Part shown: positions 34,789-43,947 of the stretch, one piece after another
How positions within the stretch are numbered: position 1 is the stretch's first letter
How the letters are laid out: every line of letters starts with the position of its first letter
Assembly: GCF_030528505.1 (NCBI RefSeq)
Contig: NZ_JAUMYS010000007.1
Coordinates: forward strand, 1 to 63,636
Direction of reading: 5' to 3'
Length of the DNA stretch: 63,636 nucleotides
DNA from: Tannerella sp.
GTDB taxonomy: Bacteria; Bacteroidota; Bacteroidia; Bacteroidales; Tannerellaceae
Notes under the pieces: model-generated
What the model was told of the DNA's origin: nothing
The model's input: the letters and a program-made list of their open reading frames with translations, nothing else
Database searches by the model: none
Made by a program: the position numbers and the translations under genes

Positions 34789-35516
34789 TCAATATAAAAG
34801 CTATTCAAGGGATTGTGTTCGACTACGGCGGTACGATCGACAGTAACGGGCTGCATTGGGCGGAAGTGATCTGGCAAGCTTATCAGGCGGAAACTGTCCC
34901 CGTCACGAAAGACGTTTTCCGGCAGGCTTACGTATATGCCGAGCGGACGATGGGGCAACTTCCTTTGGTGAAACCGGAGCATACGTTTGCCGATATGATG
35001 CGTATTAAGACCGATTTGCAGATCGAGTGGCTTCGTGAGAATCGGCATTTGTCGGACAAGGAAGCCTCACGCGAATTAAAACGGAGTCTGGCCGGGCGTT
35101 GCTATACGTTCGCTGCGCAGTCGACGGCTGCGGCGCGCCCTGTTATCGAGGCGCTGGCCGACAGCTATCCGCTGGCCATGGTCTCCAATTTTTACGGGAA
35201 CCTTCGGACGGTCTTGAAAGATTTCCGTCTCGACGCGTATTTCCCGCTCGTTATCGAGTCGGCGGTAGTGGGTGTTCGCAAACCCGATCCGGAGATATTC
35301 CAATTGGGAGTCAATGCCCTGAACATACCGGCTGCTCATATCGCGGTGATCGGCGACTCATACGATAAGGATATCGTTCCTGCCACCGCCATCGATTGCC
35401 GTACGGTCTGGCTCAAAAACATCGGTTGGCAAGCATATGCCGGCAACGAGACGGCCGACGTTGTGATTTCGGACTTTTCGGAGCTGAAAACGGTTTTTAA
35501 TTTGTCATCATCTTAA
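34785..35516 (+). CDS. HAD-superfamily hydrolase
   Basis: 243 residues from ATG 34785 (MINIKAIQGIVFDYGG), overlapping the previous stop as ATGA. HAD motif I is D13-Y-G-G-T: nucleophile Asp present, second Asp replaced by Gly, as also seen in other DFG-type HADs. Motif II lies in MVSNFYGN (about 136-143) and motif IV in VIGDSYDKDI (about 198-207); KPDPEIF is the motif III lysine region. It could dephosphorylate a lipid-phosphate or soluble intermediate in the cluster. Last gene of the set; the efflux operon promoter begins inside its 3' end. Confidence 0.88.
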   Translation: MINIKAIQGIVFDYGGTIDSNGLHWAEVIWQAYQAETVPVTKDVFRQAYVYAERTMGQLPLVKPEHTFADMMRIKTDLQIEWLRENRHLSDKEASRELKRSLAGRCYTFAAQSTAAARPVIEALADSYPLAMVSNFYGNLRTVLKDFRLDAYFPLVIESAVVGVRKPDPEIFQLGVNALNIPAAHIAVIGDSYDKDIVPATAIDCRTVWLKNIGWQAYAGNETADVVISDFSELKTVFNLSSS

Positions 35517-35532
35517 AAAACGTTTACCTTTG
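35502..35532 (+). promoter_or_regulatory. Promoter of the metal-efflux operon
   Basis: TTG at 35502-35504, 20-bp spacer, TACCTTTG at 35525-35532. The -33 box lies in the last codons of the HAD gene. Expected start near 35539, with ATG at 35555. Confidence 0.72.
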
Positions 35533-35554
35533 TCCTCCGGAAGAAGGCCATCGG

Positions 35555-35998
35555 ATGAAGCATAAACGACATATCATGCAATGGGTCGTATGGATAAGCA
35601 GCGTATTCTTCCTGTTTTCGGCGACGGCCCCCCATCATCATCACGATGGTGGGAAAGTTTGCTTTATGTCTTTTTGGGGAGATGGAGCCCAACATGCCTG
35701 TTGTCATACGTGCGGCGAAACTTCTCCGAACGATCCTCCTCATCACCATCCTTTACAGACATGCGATGATTGCGGAGCGACCGTGTCCGTCACCCTGACA
35801 CAGAATCATGACAACCAAACGGCTGTGACGCCTATACTCATTCCCATCTTCGTATTACTGAATTATCTCTATCCGGCCGAATTGGAACAAGCCGGTCTGT
35901 TTTTCTCCCGAAAACATCCTTCCTTCTATTACATCGAAGCACTCCACGATACGTGGATTATACGTGCTTCGGGACTGCGCGCTCCGCCTCTTTTTTAA
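35555..35998 (+). CDS. Small His/Cys-rich exported protein (DUF6769-like)
   Basis: 147 residues. An N-terminal hydrophobic signal or anchor (about 9-25) is followed by HHHHDGG, a Cys/His cluster (ACCHTCGE, PHHHPLQTCDDCG) within residues 27-75, and a second hydrophobic stretch (about 92-106, TPILIPIFVLLNYLYP). The composition is that of a periplasmic or membrane metal-binding protein. It is the first gene before the adaptor-pump-outer membrane efflux genes, 76 bp upstream, a position I recall for DUF6769 proteins in Bacteroidales. A role in metal sensing or delivery to the pump is inference. Confidence 0.8.
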   Translation: MKHKRHIMQWVVWISSVFFLFSATAPHHHHDGGKVCFMSFWGDGAQHACCHTCGETSPNDPPHHHPLQTCDDCGATVSVTLTQNHDNQTAVTPILIPIFVLLNYLYPAELEQAGLFFSRKHPSFYYIEALHDTWIIRASGLRAPPLF

Positions 35999-36074
35999 TG
36001 AACCGAAAATCATTTCAGGCTGATTGCAGACGTACTGCACTCAGCGATTCTTCATTCATTAAAAAAAGTCAATT

Positions 36075-37295
36075 ATGAAACATCGAACCTTTATTTTATT
36101 GTGGGCGGTTTGCGCCTGCATATTGGCCGGGTGTGGGGGCTCATCCACACAAAAAGACGAACATCCACACGCTCATGATGAACATTCACATCATGACCAT
36201 ACACATGACCATGATCATGACAGAGACGAGCATGATCACGACTGTGAAGAAGAGCCCCATGAAGCAGTGGATAACGAGATTATTTTCACAGCCGAACAGG
36301 CGAAGGCCGTAGGTTTGGAAGTCAGCACCGTAGCGCCCAGTCAGTTTTGTCAGGTGATCAAAGCCGGCGGACAAATCTTGTCGGCACAAGGCGACGAGGT
36401 GACGATTGCCGCGACATCGAACGGTATCCTTTCTTTTGCCGGCTCTGTAGTCGAGGGTGTGGCGGTACGGGCGGGCGAAGCAATCGCATCGATCTCGGCC
36501 AAAGATATTGCCAACGGCGATCCGGTGGCGCAGGCCCGGATTACGTATGAAACCGCTGAGAAAGAGTTTCGGCGTGCCGAAGAGCTGGTCAAAGATCAAA
36601 TCATCTCGACACAGGAATTCGAGCAGACCCGCCTCCGTTACGAAACGGCGAAGACATCCTATCAGGCGTTTGCCGGCAAAGCGGGAGCACACGGCGTAAG
36701 ACTCACGACGCCCATCGGCGGATACCTCAAAAACCGGTTTGTCAATCAGGGAGAGTTTGTGGCAGTCGGTCAGCCTGTCGCCACCGTTTCACAGAACCGG
36801 CGGTTACAATTGCGTGCCGAGGTTCCCGAAAAATATTTCAGAGACTTACAGCACATCGGCAGTGCGAATTTCAAGGTATCCTACAGTGACCGGATATACA
36901 AACTGAGCGAACTGAAAGGGCGGCTGCTGTCGTTCGGGAAATCGGCGGGACAAGCCTCGTTCTATGTCCCCGTCACTTTCGAGTTCGACAACATCGGCGA
37001 TATCATGCCCGGCGCTTACGCCGAAGTGTATCTGCTTTCCTCCCCGCGTCCCGATGTCATTACCTTGCCGATAAAGGCTGTAACCGAGGAGCAAGGACTT
37101 CACTTCGTTTACGTTCAACTCGACGAAGAGGGCTATCTGAAAAGAGAAGTGACGCTCGGAGCTAACGATGGCGAACGCGTGCAGATTCTTTCGGGGATAC
37201 ATGCGGGAGACCGTGTCGTGACGCAGGGCGTTTACCAGCTGAAGCTGGCGGCCAATGCCAGCGTGATTCCGGAAGGTCATAGTCACAGTCATTAA
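36075..37295 (+). CDS. Heavy-metal RND efflux periplasmic adaptor (CusB/CzcB-like)
   Basis: 406 residues, membrane-fusion (HlyD-type) lipoprotein with lipobox LAGC (Cys21). Residues about 30-62 form a His/Asp-rich region (HPHAHDEHSHHDHTHDHDHD) and the C-terminus ends GHSHSH, both likely metal ligands. The core includes barrel-sandwich (TSNGILSFAGSVVEGVAVRAGEAI), coiled-coil hairpin (about 165-205) and beta-barrel/MP domains. It links inner-membrane pump and outer-membrane channel encoded next, 13 bp downstream. Metal specificity (Cu, Zn, Ni or Co) cannot be read from sequence alone. Confidence 0.92.
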   Translation: MKHRTFILLWAVCACILAGCGGSSTQKDEHPHAHDEHSHHDHTHDHDHDRDEHDHDCEEEPHEAVDNEIIFTAEQAKAVGLEVSTVAPSQFCQVIKAGGQILSAQGDEVTIAATSNGILSFAGSVVEGVAVRAGEAIASISAKDIANGDPVAQARITYETAEKEFRRAEELVKDQIISTQEFEQTRLRYETAKTSYQAFAGKAGAHGVRLTTPIGGYLKNRFVNQGEFVAVGQPVATVSQNRRLQLRAEVPEKYFRDLQHIGSANFKVSYSDRIYKLSELKGRLLSFGKSAGQASFYVPVTFEFDNIGDIMPGAYAEVYLLSSPRPDVITLPIKAVTEEQGLHFVYVQLDEEGYLKREVTLGANDGERVQILSGIHAGDRVVTQGVYQLKLAANASVIPEGHSHSH

Positions 37296-37308
37296 AAACC
37301 GGACGGAT

Positions 37309-40300
37309 ATGCTGAATCATATTATACGATTTTCATTGAATAATCGGCTGATCGTGCTTGCCGCGGCCGTATTATTACTCTTTGCCGGCACGTATACGGC
37401 CATGCACATGGATGTGGACGTCTTCCCCGACCTGAATGCGCCGACCGTAGTCGTGATGACCGAAGCGAAAGGAATGGCACCCGAAGAAGTAGAGCGGTTA
37501 GTCACTTTTCCTGTAGAGACGGCGGTTAACGGAGCGACGGATGTGCGCCGCGTACGTTCATCATCGACAACCGGCTTCTCGGTCGTATGGGTCGAGTTTA
37601 ACTGGGGCACGGATATCTACCGTGCGCGCCAGATCGTATCGGAAAAGCTGGCCATGATCGGCGAATCGTTGCCTTCGAACGCCGGAAGACCGACGCTGGG
37701 CCCGCAATCGTCTATTCTCGGCGAGATGATGATTATCGGTCTGACGGCCGATACGACCTCGATGGAGGAACTGCGAACGATCGCCGACTGGACGATTCGT
37801 CCGCGCCTGTTGTCGACGGGCGGAGTAGCACAGGTGGCCGTATTGGGAGGCGACATCAGGGAATATCAGGTGTTGCTGAATCCCGAAAAGATGAAACATT
37901 ACGGAATCGGGCTGGACGAGGTGATGAAGGTCGTTCGCGACATGAATCAAAATGCCTCGGGCGGGGTATTATACGAATACGGAAACGAGTACATCATCCG
38001 TGGCGTGATCTCCACCAACGACGTCGATGCCTTGTCGAAAGCCGTATTGAAACGCGTGGGCGAGGTGCCGCTCTTGCTGGGCGATGTGGCCGACGTACGT
38101 ATCGGCGCGAAGATGCCGAAACTCGGCGTAGCGTCGCACCGCGCCAAGCCGGCCGTATTGCTGACGGTTACGAAACAGCCGCATACGAGCACGCTCGATC
38201 TGACGCGGAAACTCGACGCCTCCATCGCCGAATTGCAAAAAACGATGCCTCGCGATATACAGGTAGCGACCGACATCTTCCGGCAGTCGCGGTTTATCGA
38301 AAGTTCGATCGGCAACATTCAGCGGTCGCTGATCGAAGGAGCTGTTTTCGTCGTGATCATCCTCTTTATCTTCCTGATGAACGCACGGACGACGCTGATC
38401 TCGCTCGTCACCATTCCCCTGTCGCTGCTCGTTGCCATCGTCGTTCTGCGACTGATGGGACTGACGATTAACACGATGAGCATCGGAGGGATGGCCATTG
38501 CGATCGGCTCACTCGTCGACGATGCGATCGTCGACGTCGAAAACGTTTACAAACGTCTGCGTGAGAACCGAATGAAGCCGGAGGCCGAGCGGCGCGGAGT
38601 GATTGCCGTTGTCTTCGACGCCTCGCAGGAAGTGCGCATGCCGATCCTGAACTCTACCTTTATTATTGTAGTCAGCTTCGTGCCGTTATTCTTCCTGTCG
38701 GGTATGGAAGGACGGATGTTGGCGCCGTTGGGCGTTGCCTTTATTGTGGCGCTGTTTGCCTCTACGCTCGTAGCGCTGACGCTGACGCCTGTGTTATGCA
38801 GTTTTCTGCTCACGGCAGACCGTCAGACAAAGAAAAACAGAGAGCCGTTCGTGGTGCGTCATCTCAAGGCCGCTTACGAACGCGCCTTAGACCGAACGCT
38901 GGCCCATCGGAAGGCTTCGCTCGGCATTACGGGCGGGATCGCGCTCGTGGCGCTTGTCGCCTTTTTCATGTTGGGAAACAGTTTTCTGCCGTCGTTCAAC
39001 GAAGGTTCGTTTACGATTAACGTAAGCACGCTGCCGGGCATCTCGCTCGAAGAATCGGACAAGGTAGGCCGCCGGGCGGAAGAATTACTGCTCTCGATTC
39101 CGGAGATACGAACGGTGGCACGTAAGACCGGACGCGCCGAATTGGACGAACATGCGTTGGGGGTCAATGTTTCTGAAATCGAAGCGCCGTTCGAGCTTTC
39201 CGGACGGTCGAAAGAAGAGGTCGCTAAAGAAGTGCGCGAGAAACTGAAAACACTTTCGGGCGTAAATATTGAGATCGGGCAACCCATCTCGCACCGTATC
39301 GACGCGATGTTATCGGGCACCCAAGCCAATATTGCCATCAAGCTGTTCGGCACGGACCTGAACCGTATGTTCGCGCTCGGCAACCGGATTAAGACGAGTA
39401 TCGCCGATATCGAGGGGATTGCCGACCTGAACGTAGAACAGCAGATCGAACGTCCCCAGATCAAAATCGAGCCGAAACGCGAGATGCTCGCCAAATACGG
39501 TATCACCCCTTCCGAGTTCGGAGAGTATGTATCGGTCATGCTCGGTGGCGAGGTCGTTTCGCAGGTGTATGAAGGCAATCGTTCCTTCGATCTGACCGTA
39601 AGAGTCCATGACGACAGCCGGAGCGGCATCGGCCGGATCAGCGACCTGATTATCGATGCCGACGGGCGGAAAATACCGCTGAGCTACGTGGCCGACATTG
39701 TTTCGTCCGGCGGGCCGAATACGATCAGCCGCGAGAACGTCAGCCGCAAAATTGTCGTTTCGGCCAATGTGTCGGGAGGTGACCTGCGGGGTATCGTCCA
39801 CCGGATACGCGAGCGGATCGATGAGCAGATCGTGCTTCCCGAAGGGTATCACATCGAATACGGCGGACAGTTCGAGAGCGAGCAGGCCGCATCGCGCACG
39901 CTACTCATCGCCTCCATACTGTCTGTTTTCGTGATCTTCCTGCTGCTTTACAACCAGTTCAGGAGCATGAAGCAGTCGGCCGTCGTGCTGCTGAATCTTC
40001 CGTTGGCGCTGATCGGCGGCATCTTTGCCATCTTCTTTGCCGACCGAATCATCAGCATCCCCGCCATCATCGGCTTCATTTCGCTGTTCGGCATTGCCAC
40101 ACGTAACGGCATGTTGCTGATCGACCGTTACAACGACTTGAAACGTAGCGGTCTGCCACTGCTTGAAAGTGTACGAAAAGGCTCATCAGACCGGCTCAAC
40201 CCCATTCTGATGACGGCGCTTACCTCGGCGCTGGCGCTCGTTCCGCTGGCCTTGGGAGGCGATCTGCCGGGCAATGAAATTCAAAGCCCCATGGCCGTCG

Positions 40301-40392
40301 TGATTCTGGGCGGATTACTGACTTCTACGCTGTTGAACGGCTTTATCATCCCGATTATGTATCTGTTAATTCATAAAAAGCAAGACGTATGA
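37309..40392 (+). CDS. Heavy-metal RND efflux pump (CusA/CzcA family)
   Basis: 1027 residues, a complete HME-RND inner-membrane antiporter with twelve expected helices and two large periplasmic loops. Family features include DVFPDLNAPTVVVMTEAKGMAPEEVE-type N-terminus, AIGSLVDDAIVDVENVYKRL (TM4, about 400-420) carrying the proton-relay aspartates, and GIATRNGMLLIDRYNDL in TM11. The TM4 sequence GSLVDDAIVDVEN differs from the DFGxxVDGAVIIVEN of CzcA and GAMVDAAIVMIEN of CusA that I recall, suggesting another metal class. Its stop overlaps the next start by four bases. Confidence 0.94.
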   Translation: MLNHIIRFSLNNRLIVLAAAVLLLFAGTYTAMHMDVDVFPDLNAPTVVVMTEAKGMAPEEVERLVTFPVETAVNGATDVRRVRSSSTTGFSVVWVEFNWGTDIYRARQIVSEKLAMIGESLPSNAGRPTLGPQSSILGEMMIIGLTADTTSMEELRTIADWTIRPRLLSTGGVAQVAVLGGDIREYQVLLNPEKMKHYGIGLDEVMKVVRDMNQNASGGVLYEYGNEYIIRGVISTNDVDALSKAVLKRVGEVPLLLGDVADVRIGAKMPKLGVASHRAKPAVLLTVTKQPHTSTLDLTRKLDASIAELQKTMPRDIQVATDIFRQSRFIESSIGNIQRSLIEGAVFVVIILFIFLMNARTTLISLVTIPLSLLVAIVVLRLMGLTINTMSIGGMAIAIGSLVDDAIVDVENVYKRLRENRMKPEAERRGVIAVVFDASQEVRMPILNSTFIIVVSFVPLFFLSGMEGRMLAPLGVAFIVALFASTLVALTLTPVLCSFLLTADRQTKKNREPFVVRHLKAAYERALDRTLAHRKASLGITGGIALVALVAFFMLGNSFLPSFNEGSFTINVSTLPGISLEESDKVGRRAEELLLSIPEIRTVARKTGRAELDEHALGVNVSEIEAPFELSGRSKEEVAKEVREKLKTLSGVNIEIGQPISHRIDAMLSGTQANIAIKLFGTDLNRMFALGNRIKTSIADIEGIADLNVEQQIERPQIKIEPKREMLAKYGITPSEFGEYVSVMLGGEVVSQVYEGNRSFDLTVRVHDDSRSGIGRISDLIIDADGRKIPLSYVADIVSSGGPNTISRENVSRKIVVSANVSGGDLRGIVHRIRERIDEQIVLPEGYHIEYGGQFESEQAASRTLLIASILSVFVIFLLLYNQFRSMKQSAVVLLNLPLALIGGIFAIFFADRIISIPAIIGFISLFGIATRNGMLLIDRYNDLKRSGLPLLESVRKGSSDRLNPILMTALTSALALVPLALGGDLPGNEIQSPMAVVILGGLLTSTLLNGFIIPIMYLLIHKKQDV

Positions 40393-41570
40393 AAAAATAT
40401 ATGATGACAGGAATCGCCGTGCTGCTAACAGCTGCGGCACAGGCGCAGACGACGATGGACGACGTACTGCGTCAGGTAGAAACGAATAACCGCGAGTTGC
40501 AGACTGCCCGCCAATATTACGAGGTGCAGTTGCTCGAATCGAAAAGCGAGAACAACCTGCCCGATCCTTCGGTGAGTTATTCGCATCAATACGGCAATCG
40601 TACGGAGATGGGCGTACAGGGCGAGCTCGTCGCGTCGCAGTCGTTCGAGTTCCCGACAGTTTACCGACAACGCAGCAAACTGACGGCCGTTCGCCAACAA
40701 CTCTTTGCGTCGCAATACACCGGTGAGCGTCGTCAGGTATTGCTCAATGCCAAAGAGGTCTGCCTCGATTTAGTGTGGCTTAACCGGCGGCGACAGCTCC
40801 TTCGCGAGCGACGACGCGACGCCGAGCGGCTGGCCGAACTGTACGACGAGCGTCTGAAGAAAGGTAATGCCAATATATTGGAGACGAATAAAATCAAGCT
40901 CGAACTCTTAAACGTAAAGACGGAAGAACGGCTGAACGAGACGGAACGCGAAGGCAAGCTGCGCGAATTGGCCACGTTGAACGGCGGGCGCCCCATCACA
41001 TTCACCGATACGGTTTACCCCTCGCCTGCCGCCCCCCTCTCGTGGGACGCGCTGCGTGACGAGGCGCTGGCCTCCGATGCCACATTACAGGCGTTGCAAT
41101 ACCGGCAGGCCGAAGCGCAGCGGCAGATCGGCGTAAGCCGCGCTCAGGGGCTGCCCGGACTGGAGCTGGGCTATCGGCTGAACACGGCTACCGGCGGCGA
41201 TCGATACAACGGCTTCGTCGTGGGAATGAGCATTCCGCTCTTTTCAAACCGCCATCAGGTAAAGAAAGCGCACCGTCAGAGTCATGCTATAGCGTTGCAA
41301 CGCGAAAGCGCTACGGTACAAGCCGAGAATCGCCTCATGCAGCTCTATGACCGGTTGCAGGCGCTGCGCGCTTCGATGGACGAATTCGATACCGTGCTCA
41401 AGAGTCAGGACAACGTGACCCTGCTGAATAAAGCCTTGCAAGCGGGACAAATCTCCATGATCGAGTATTTTGTCAGTATCGGTACGCTCTATCAGAGCAC
41501 CGACTACCATCTGCAATTGCAAAACGAATACCACAAAGTGCTGGCCGCGATTTACAGCTATAAGCTTTGA
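40389..41570 (+). CDS. TolC/CusC-family outer-membrane efflux protein
   Basis: 393 residues with a signal peptide (about 1-20, ending AQA) and the two structural repeats of OEP proteins rich in coiled-coil heptads (e.g. LNRRRQLLRERRRDAERL and the VQAENRLMQLYDRLQALR region). It forms the exit duct of the tripartite pump. The start overlaps the pump stop (ATGA), so the three genes plus the upstream small protein form one operon ending at the 41690-41728 hairpin. Confidence 0.92.
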   Translation: MKKYMMTGIAVLLTAAAQAQTTMDDVLRQVETNNRELQTARQYYEVQLLESKSENNLPDPSVSYSHQYGNRTEMGVQGELVASQSFEFPTVYRQRSKLTAVRQQLFASQYTGERRQVLLNAKEVCLDLVWLNRRRQLLRERRRDAERLAELYDERLKKGNANILETNKIKLELLNVKTEERLNETEREGKLRELATLNGGRPITFTDTVYPSPAAPLSWDALRDEALASDATLQALQYRQAEAQRQIGVSRAQGLPGLELGYRLNTATGGDRYNGFVVGMSIPLFSNRHQVKKAHRQSHAIALQRESATVQAENRLMQLYDRLQALRASMDEFDTVLKSQDNVTLLNKALQAGQISMIEYFVSIGTLYQSTDYHLQLQNEYHKVLAAIYSYKL

Positions 41571-41689
41571 TAACAGCAAAGTAGAGCACAATACTCGGAG
41601 AAGGAGAAGAAGTGTCATTCATATCGACCGGATCGATAAACACGTATGCGACGCCCTCATAAGCACGTATCGAACGGGTGGATAAGAAA

Positions 41690-41728
41690 AGGCGGTTTGT
41701 CAAAACATTGCGTTATGACAAATCGCCT
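41690..41728. terminator. Bidirectional terminator between convergent operons
   Basis: AGGCGGTTTGTCA (41690-41702) pairs with TGACAAATCGCCT (41716-41728) with one G-U, loop 13 nt. Leftward the stem is followed by TTTTCTTATC, rightward by TCTGTTTGTG. Confidence 0.8.
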
Positions 41729-41756
41729 TCTGTTTGTGAATCCGAAAGAAAAAAAC

Positions 41757-42617
41757 TCAGGGAAACAGTTCTTCGACCGTCTGATGGAAATATTCGATAC
41801 ACTTCCGGATATCCGGCACCGAATTCTCCCAGTTGGCTTCGTACTCGATCGAGAAGACACCTTCAAACTGCTGACGTTTCAACTCTTCGAGCATACCTTT
41901 CATATCCAGACTGCCGGTGCCCCAGATCATATCATCCTGCCAGGCCACACCATCCTTTTTCGGTGCGACATCTTTGAAATGTAGCGACCGCACACGTCCC
42001 TGCAACATTTTCAAGCACTCGACCGGATCAAGCCCTTCGCGACGCCAATGACCGACATCGGCACAGGAACCGATGCGCGCATCACGCGTCGAGATCTGTT
42101 TCAACACGTTTTCGGGTGTCCAATAGTCCGACGGCTGCGGATGATTATGGACAGACACTTTCAAATCGTACTGTTTGGCCAGACCTTCTACCAGGTCCCA
42201 ATCTTTCGTTGCCGGTTCGCACGAGATAAATTCCATCTCCATATCCTTGGCCAGTCGGAACATCTTCTCCCATGTCGAGGCATCGTCGGTCATGTAGACC
42301 CCCGTACCCACGAAACGAATCTGCTTCGAGGCGGCAAGCGCTTTCAGTTCTTCGCGCGTTTGTGCGTCGAGGTCGTAGCCGAACACCCGATCGCCCCATC
42401 GTCCGCCCAGTTTATGACCGGGAAAGACTTCGATGTGGTGAACCCCCAGTTCCGCTACTTTGTCGAGCGCTTCTACGAGCGTAAACTTATGGAACGTATA
42501 CGATTGCACAGACAACCGCCAACCGTTTTTCTCTGCCTTGCTCTGTGCCGGACAAACGGTCGGTAAAAAGCTGCATAGAAGTGTAACGACCGCTCCCAGC
42601 CATATCGTTCTTTTCAT
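41757..42617 (-). CDS. Exported sugar isomerase/epimerase-type TIM-barrel protein
   Basis: 286 residues: signal peptide (about 1-25, ending PAQ) then an AP-endonuclease-2-like TIM barrel (WRLSVQSYTFHKFTLVEALDKV). Metal-binding Glu/His/Asp candidates lie in HHIEVFPGHKL, FISCEPATKDW, VHNHPQPSDYW, GSCADVGHWRREG and FSIEYEANWE. The cytosolic versions isomerise sugars; secreted Bacteroidetes versions with DUF1080 neighbours have been linked to 3-keto-glycoside lyase/hydratase chemistry (from memory). It follows the DUF1080 gene by 29 bp on the same strand, so a shared periplasmic glycoside pathway is likely. Confidence 0.87.
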   Translation of the reverse strand: MKRTIWLGAVVTLLCSFLPTVCPAQSKAEKNGWRLSVQSYTFHKFTLVEALDKVAELGVHHIEVFPGHKLGGRWGDRVFGYDLDAQTREELKALAASKQIRFVGTGVYMTDDASTWEKMFRLAKDMEMEFISCEPATKDWDLVEGLAKQYDLKVSVHNHPQPSDYWTPENVLKQISTRDARIGSCADVGHWRREGLDPVECLKMLQGRVRSLHFKDVAPKKDGVAWQDDMIWGTGSLDMKGMLEELKRQQFEGVFSIEYEANWENSVPDIRKCIEYFHQTVEELFP

Positions 42618-42646
42618 CTTCCGGATCGTTAATCGTAAGGGAATGA

Positions 42647-43915
42647 TTACAATGTTTTCACCCGGATGTTACGCCAAAGCACCTTAATGCCTCCTCCGTC
42701 ATGTATTTGCAGAGCGATACGGCCTTGACCGGCACCGATTTTCTCGTCCTGAATGTCGACCATCTGTTCGCCGTTCAACCAAGTGGTTACCTGATTGCCG
42801 ACCACGCGGATACGCATCGTGTTCCACTCTCTTTCTTTGAGGAAATGTTCGCGATCGTCCGGAATCTGGATCAGCCATCCACGTCCGTACGATTCGTAGA
42901 TACCGCCCGTATCGAATCCTTTCGGAGCCACTTCCACCTGCCAGCCGTTCACTTTCGCTCCTTCTTCTACGAACGAACGGATGAAGATACCCGAGTTGCC
43001 ATCGGCTTCCTGCTTGAAGTCGGCCGTCAACTCGAAATCGTTATAATATTTGCGTGTGGCCAGATAACCGTATTGCTTATCGGGACCGCTCTCGCAAACG
43101 AGCAAGCTGTCCTGTACATACCATTGCTCCGTTCCGTACGCATCCCAGCCCGTCAGGTCTTTGCCGTTGAATAATTCTTCTTCCTCCGTCTTGCGCGGTA
43201 ATTCACGGATTTTGATGTTGCGGAACCAAGCCGGATAACCGTGATCCTGCAAGCAGATCAGCCCTTTGCGTGCCAGACCGTATTCGGGCGCATTCTCCCA
43301 CTTGCCGCTGTTCTTACGTTCGAACCAATCGTCCGACCATGCTTCGAATTCGATCGTTTTCTGTCCGTTCATATAGTACTCTACATGTCCGTTGTCGAAG
43401 ACGATTTTCGAGGTATTCCATTCGCCGGCTGGACGTACGTTCATCGTCGCGAAATCGGGCAGATACATCGCATAATCCACACCGCAACGCTGCCAGTCCT
43501 CCAACGGTTCGGCAAACCCTTTGTCGTCGATCAACTGATATTCGGGACCGGTCACATACGGCACCTTGTACTGCGGACGTTCCACCACGTGATACAGCAA
43601 TCCGCTGTTACCGCCCTTCGAGATTTTCCAATCCCATTGCAACTCGAAATTTTCGTAGATACGATCATACACCATGTATCCGTTTTCATCGCTGCCGCCG
43701 CCATCGGCCTGAATAACCCCGTCGACCACCTCCCACGGACCGGTCAGGGTCTGGCCGTTGTAATCACGCCAGCCGTCAAGCGTCTGACCGTCGAACAACA
43801 ACTGCCATCCCGCGGCTTTTTCTTCCTCGGTCAACACATTTTGCGGTTTCTCGGAACATGCTGTGAATGCTCCGAATAAAACCATCACACATAAATAGTT
43901 CATGCACTTCATCAT
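42647..43915 (-). CDS. Lipoprotein with two DUF1080 (3-keto-disaccharide hydrolase-type) domains
   Basis: 422 residues from ATG 43915. Lipobox FTAC near residue 20, then two tandem DUF1080/LamG-like jelly-roll domains (about 35-220, beginning WQLLFDGQTLDGWRDYNG, and 235-420, beginning EELFNGKDLTGWDAYG). PF06439 members are named 3-keto-disaccharide hydrolases. Longer frames to 43960 would start upstream of the promoter's likely start site. Adjacent gene encodes the TIM-barrel partner. The two-domain layout may reflect catalysis plus binding, or two active domains; I cannot tell which. Confidence 0.87.
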   Translation of the reverse strand: MMKCMNYLCVMVLFGAFTACSEKPQNVLTEEEKAAGWQLLFDGQTLDGWRDYNGQTLTGPWEVVDGVIQADGGGSDENGYMVYDRIYENFELQWDWKISKGGNSGLLYHVVERPQYKVPYVTGPEYQLIDDKGFAEPLEDWQRCGVDYAMYLPDFATMNVRPAGEWNTSKIVFDNGHVEYYMNGQKTIEFEAWSDDWFERKNSGKWENAPEYGLARKGLICLQDHGYPAWFRNIKIRELPRKTEEEELFNGKDLTGWDAYGTEQWYVQDSLLVCESGPDKQYGYLATRKYYNDFELTADFKQEADGNSGIFIRSFVEEGAKVNGWQVEVAPKGFDTGGIYESYGRGWLIQIPDDREHFLKEREWNTMRIRVVGNQVTTWLNGEQMVDIQDEKIGAGQGRIALQIHDGGGIKVLWRNIRVKTL

Positions 43916-43947
43916 AAAAACAATTTTAAAATTTTCAAAAAACTCCA

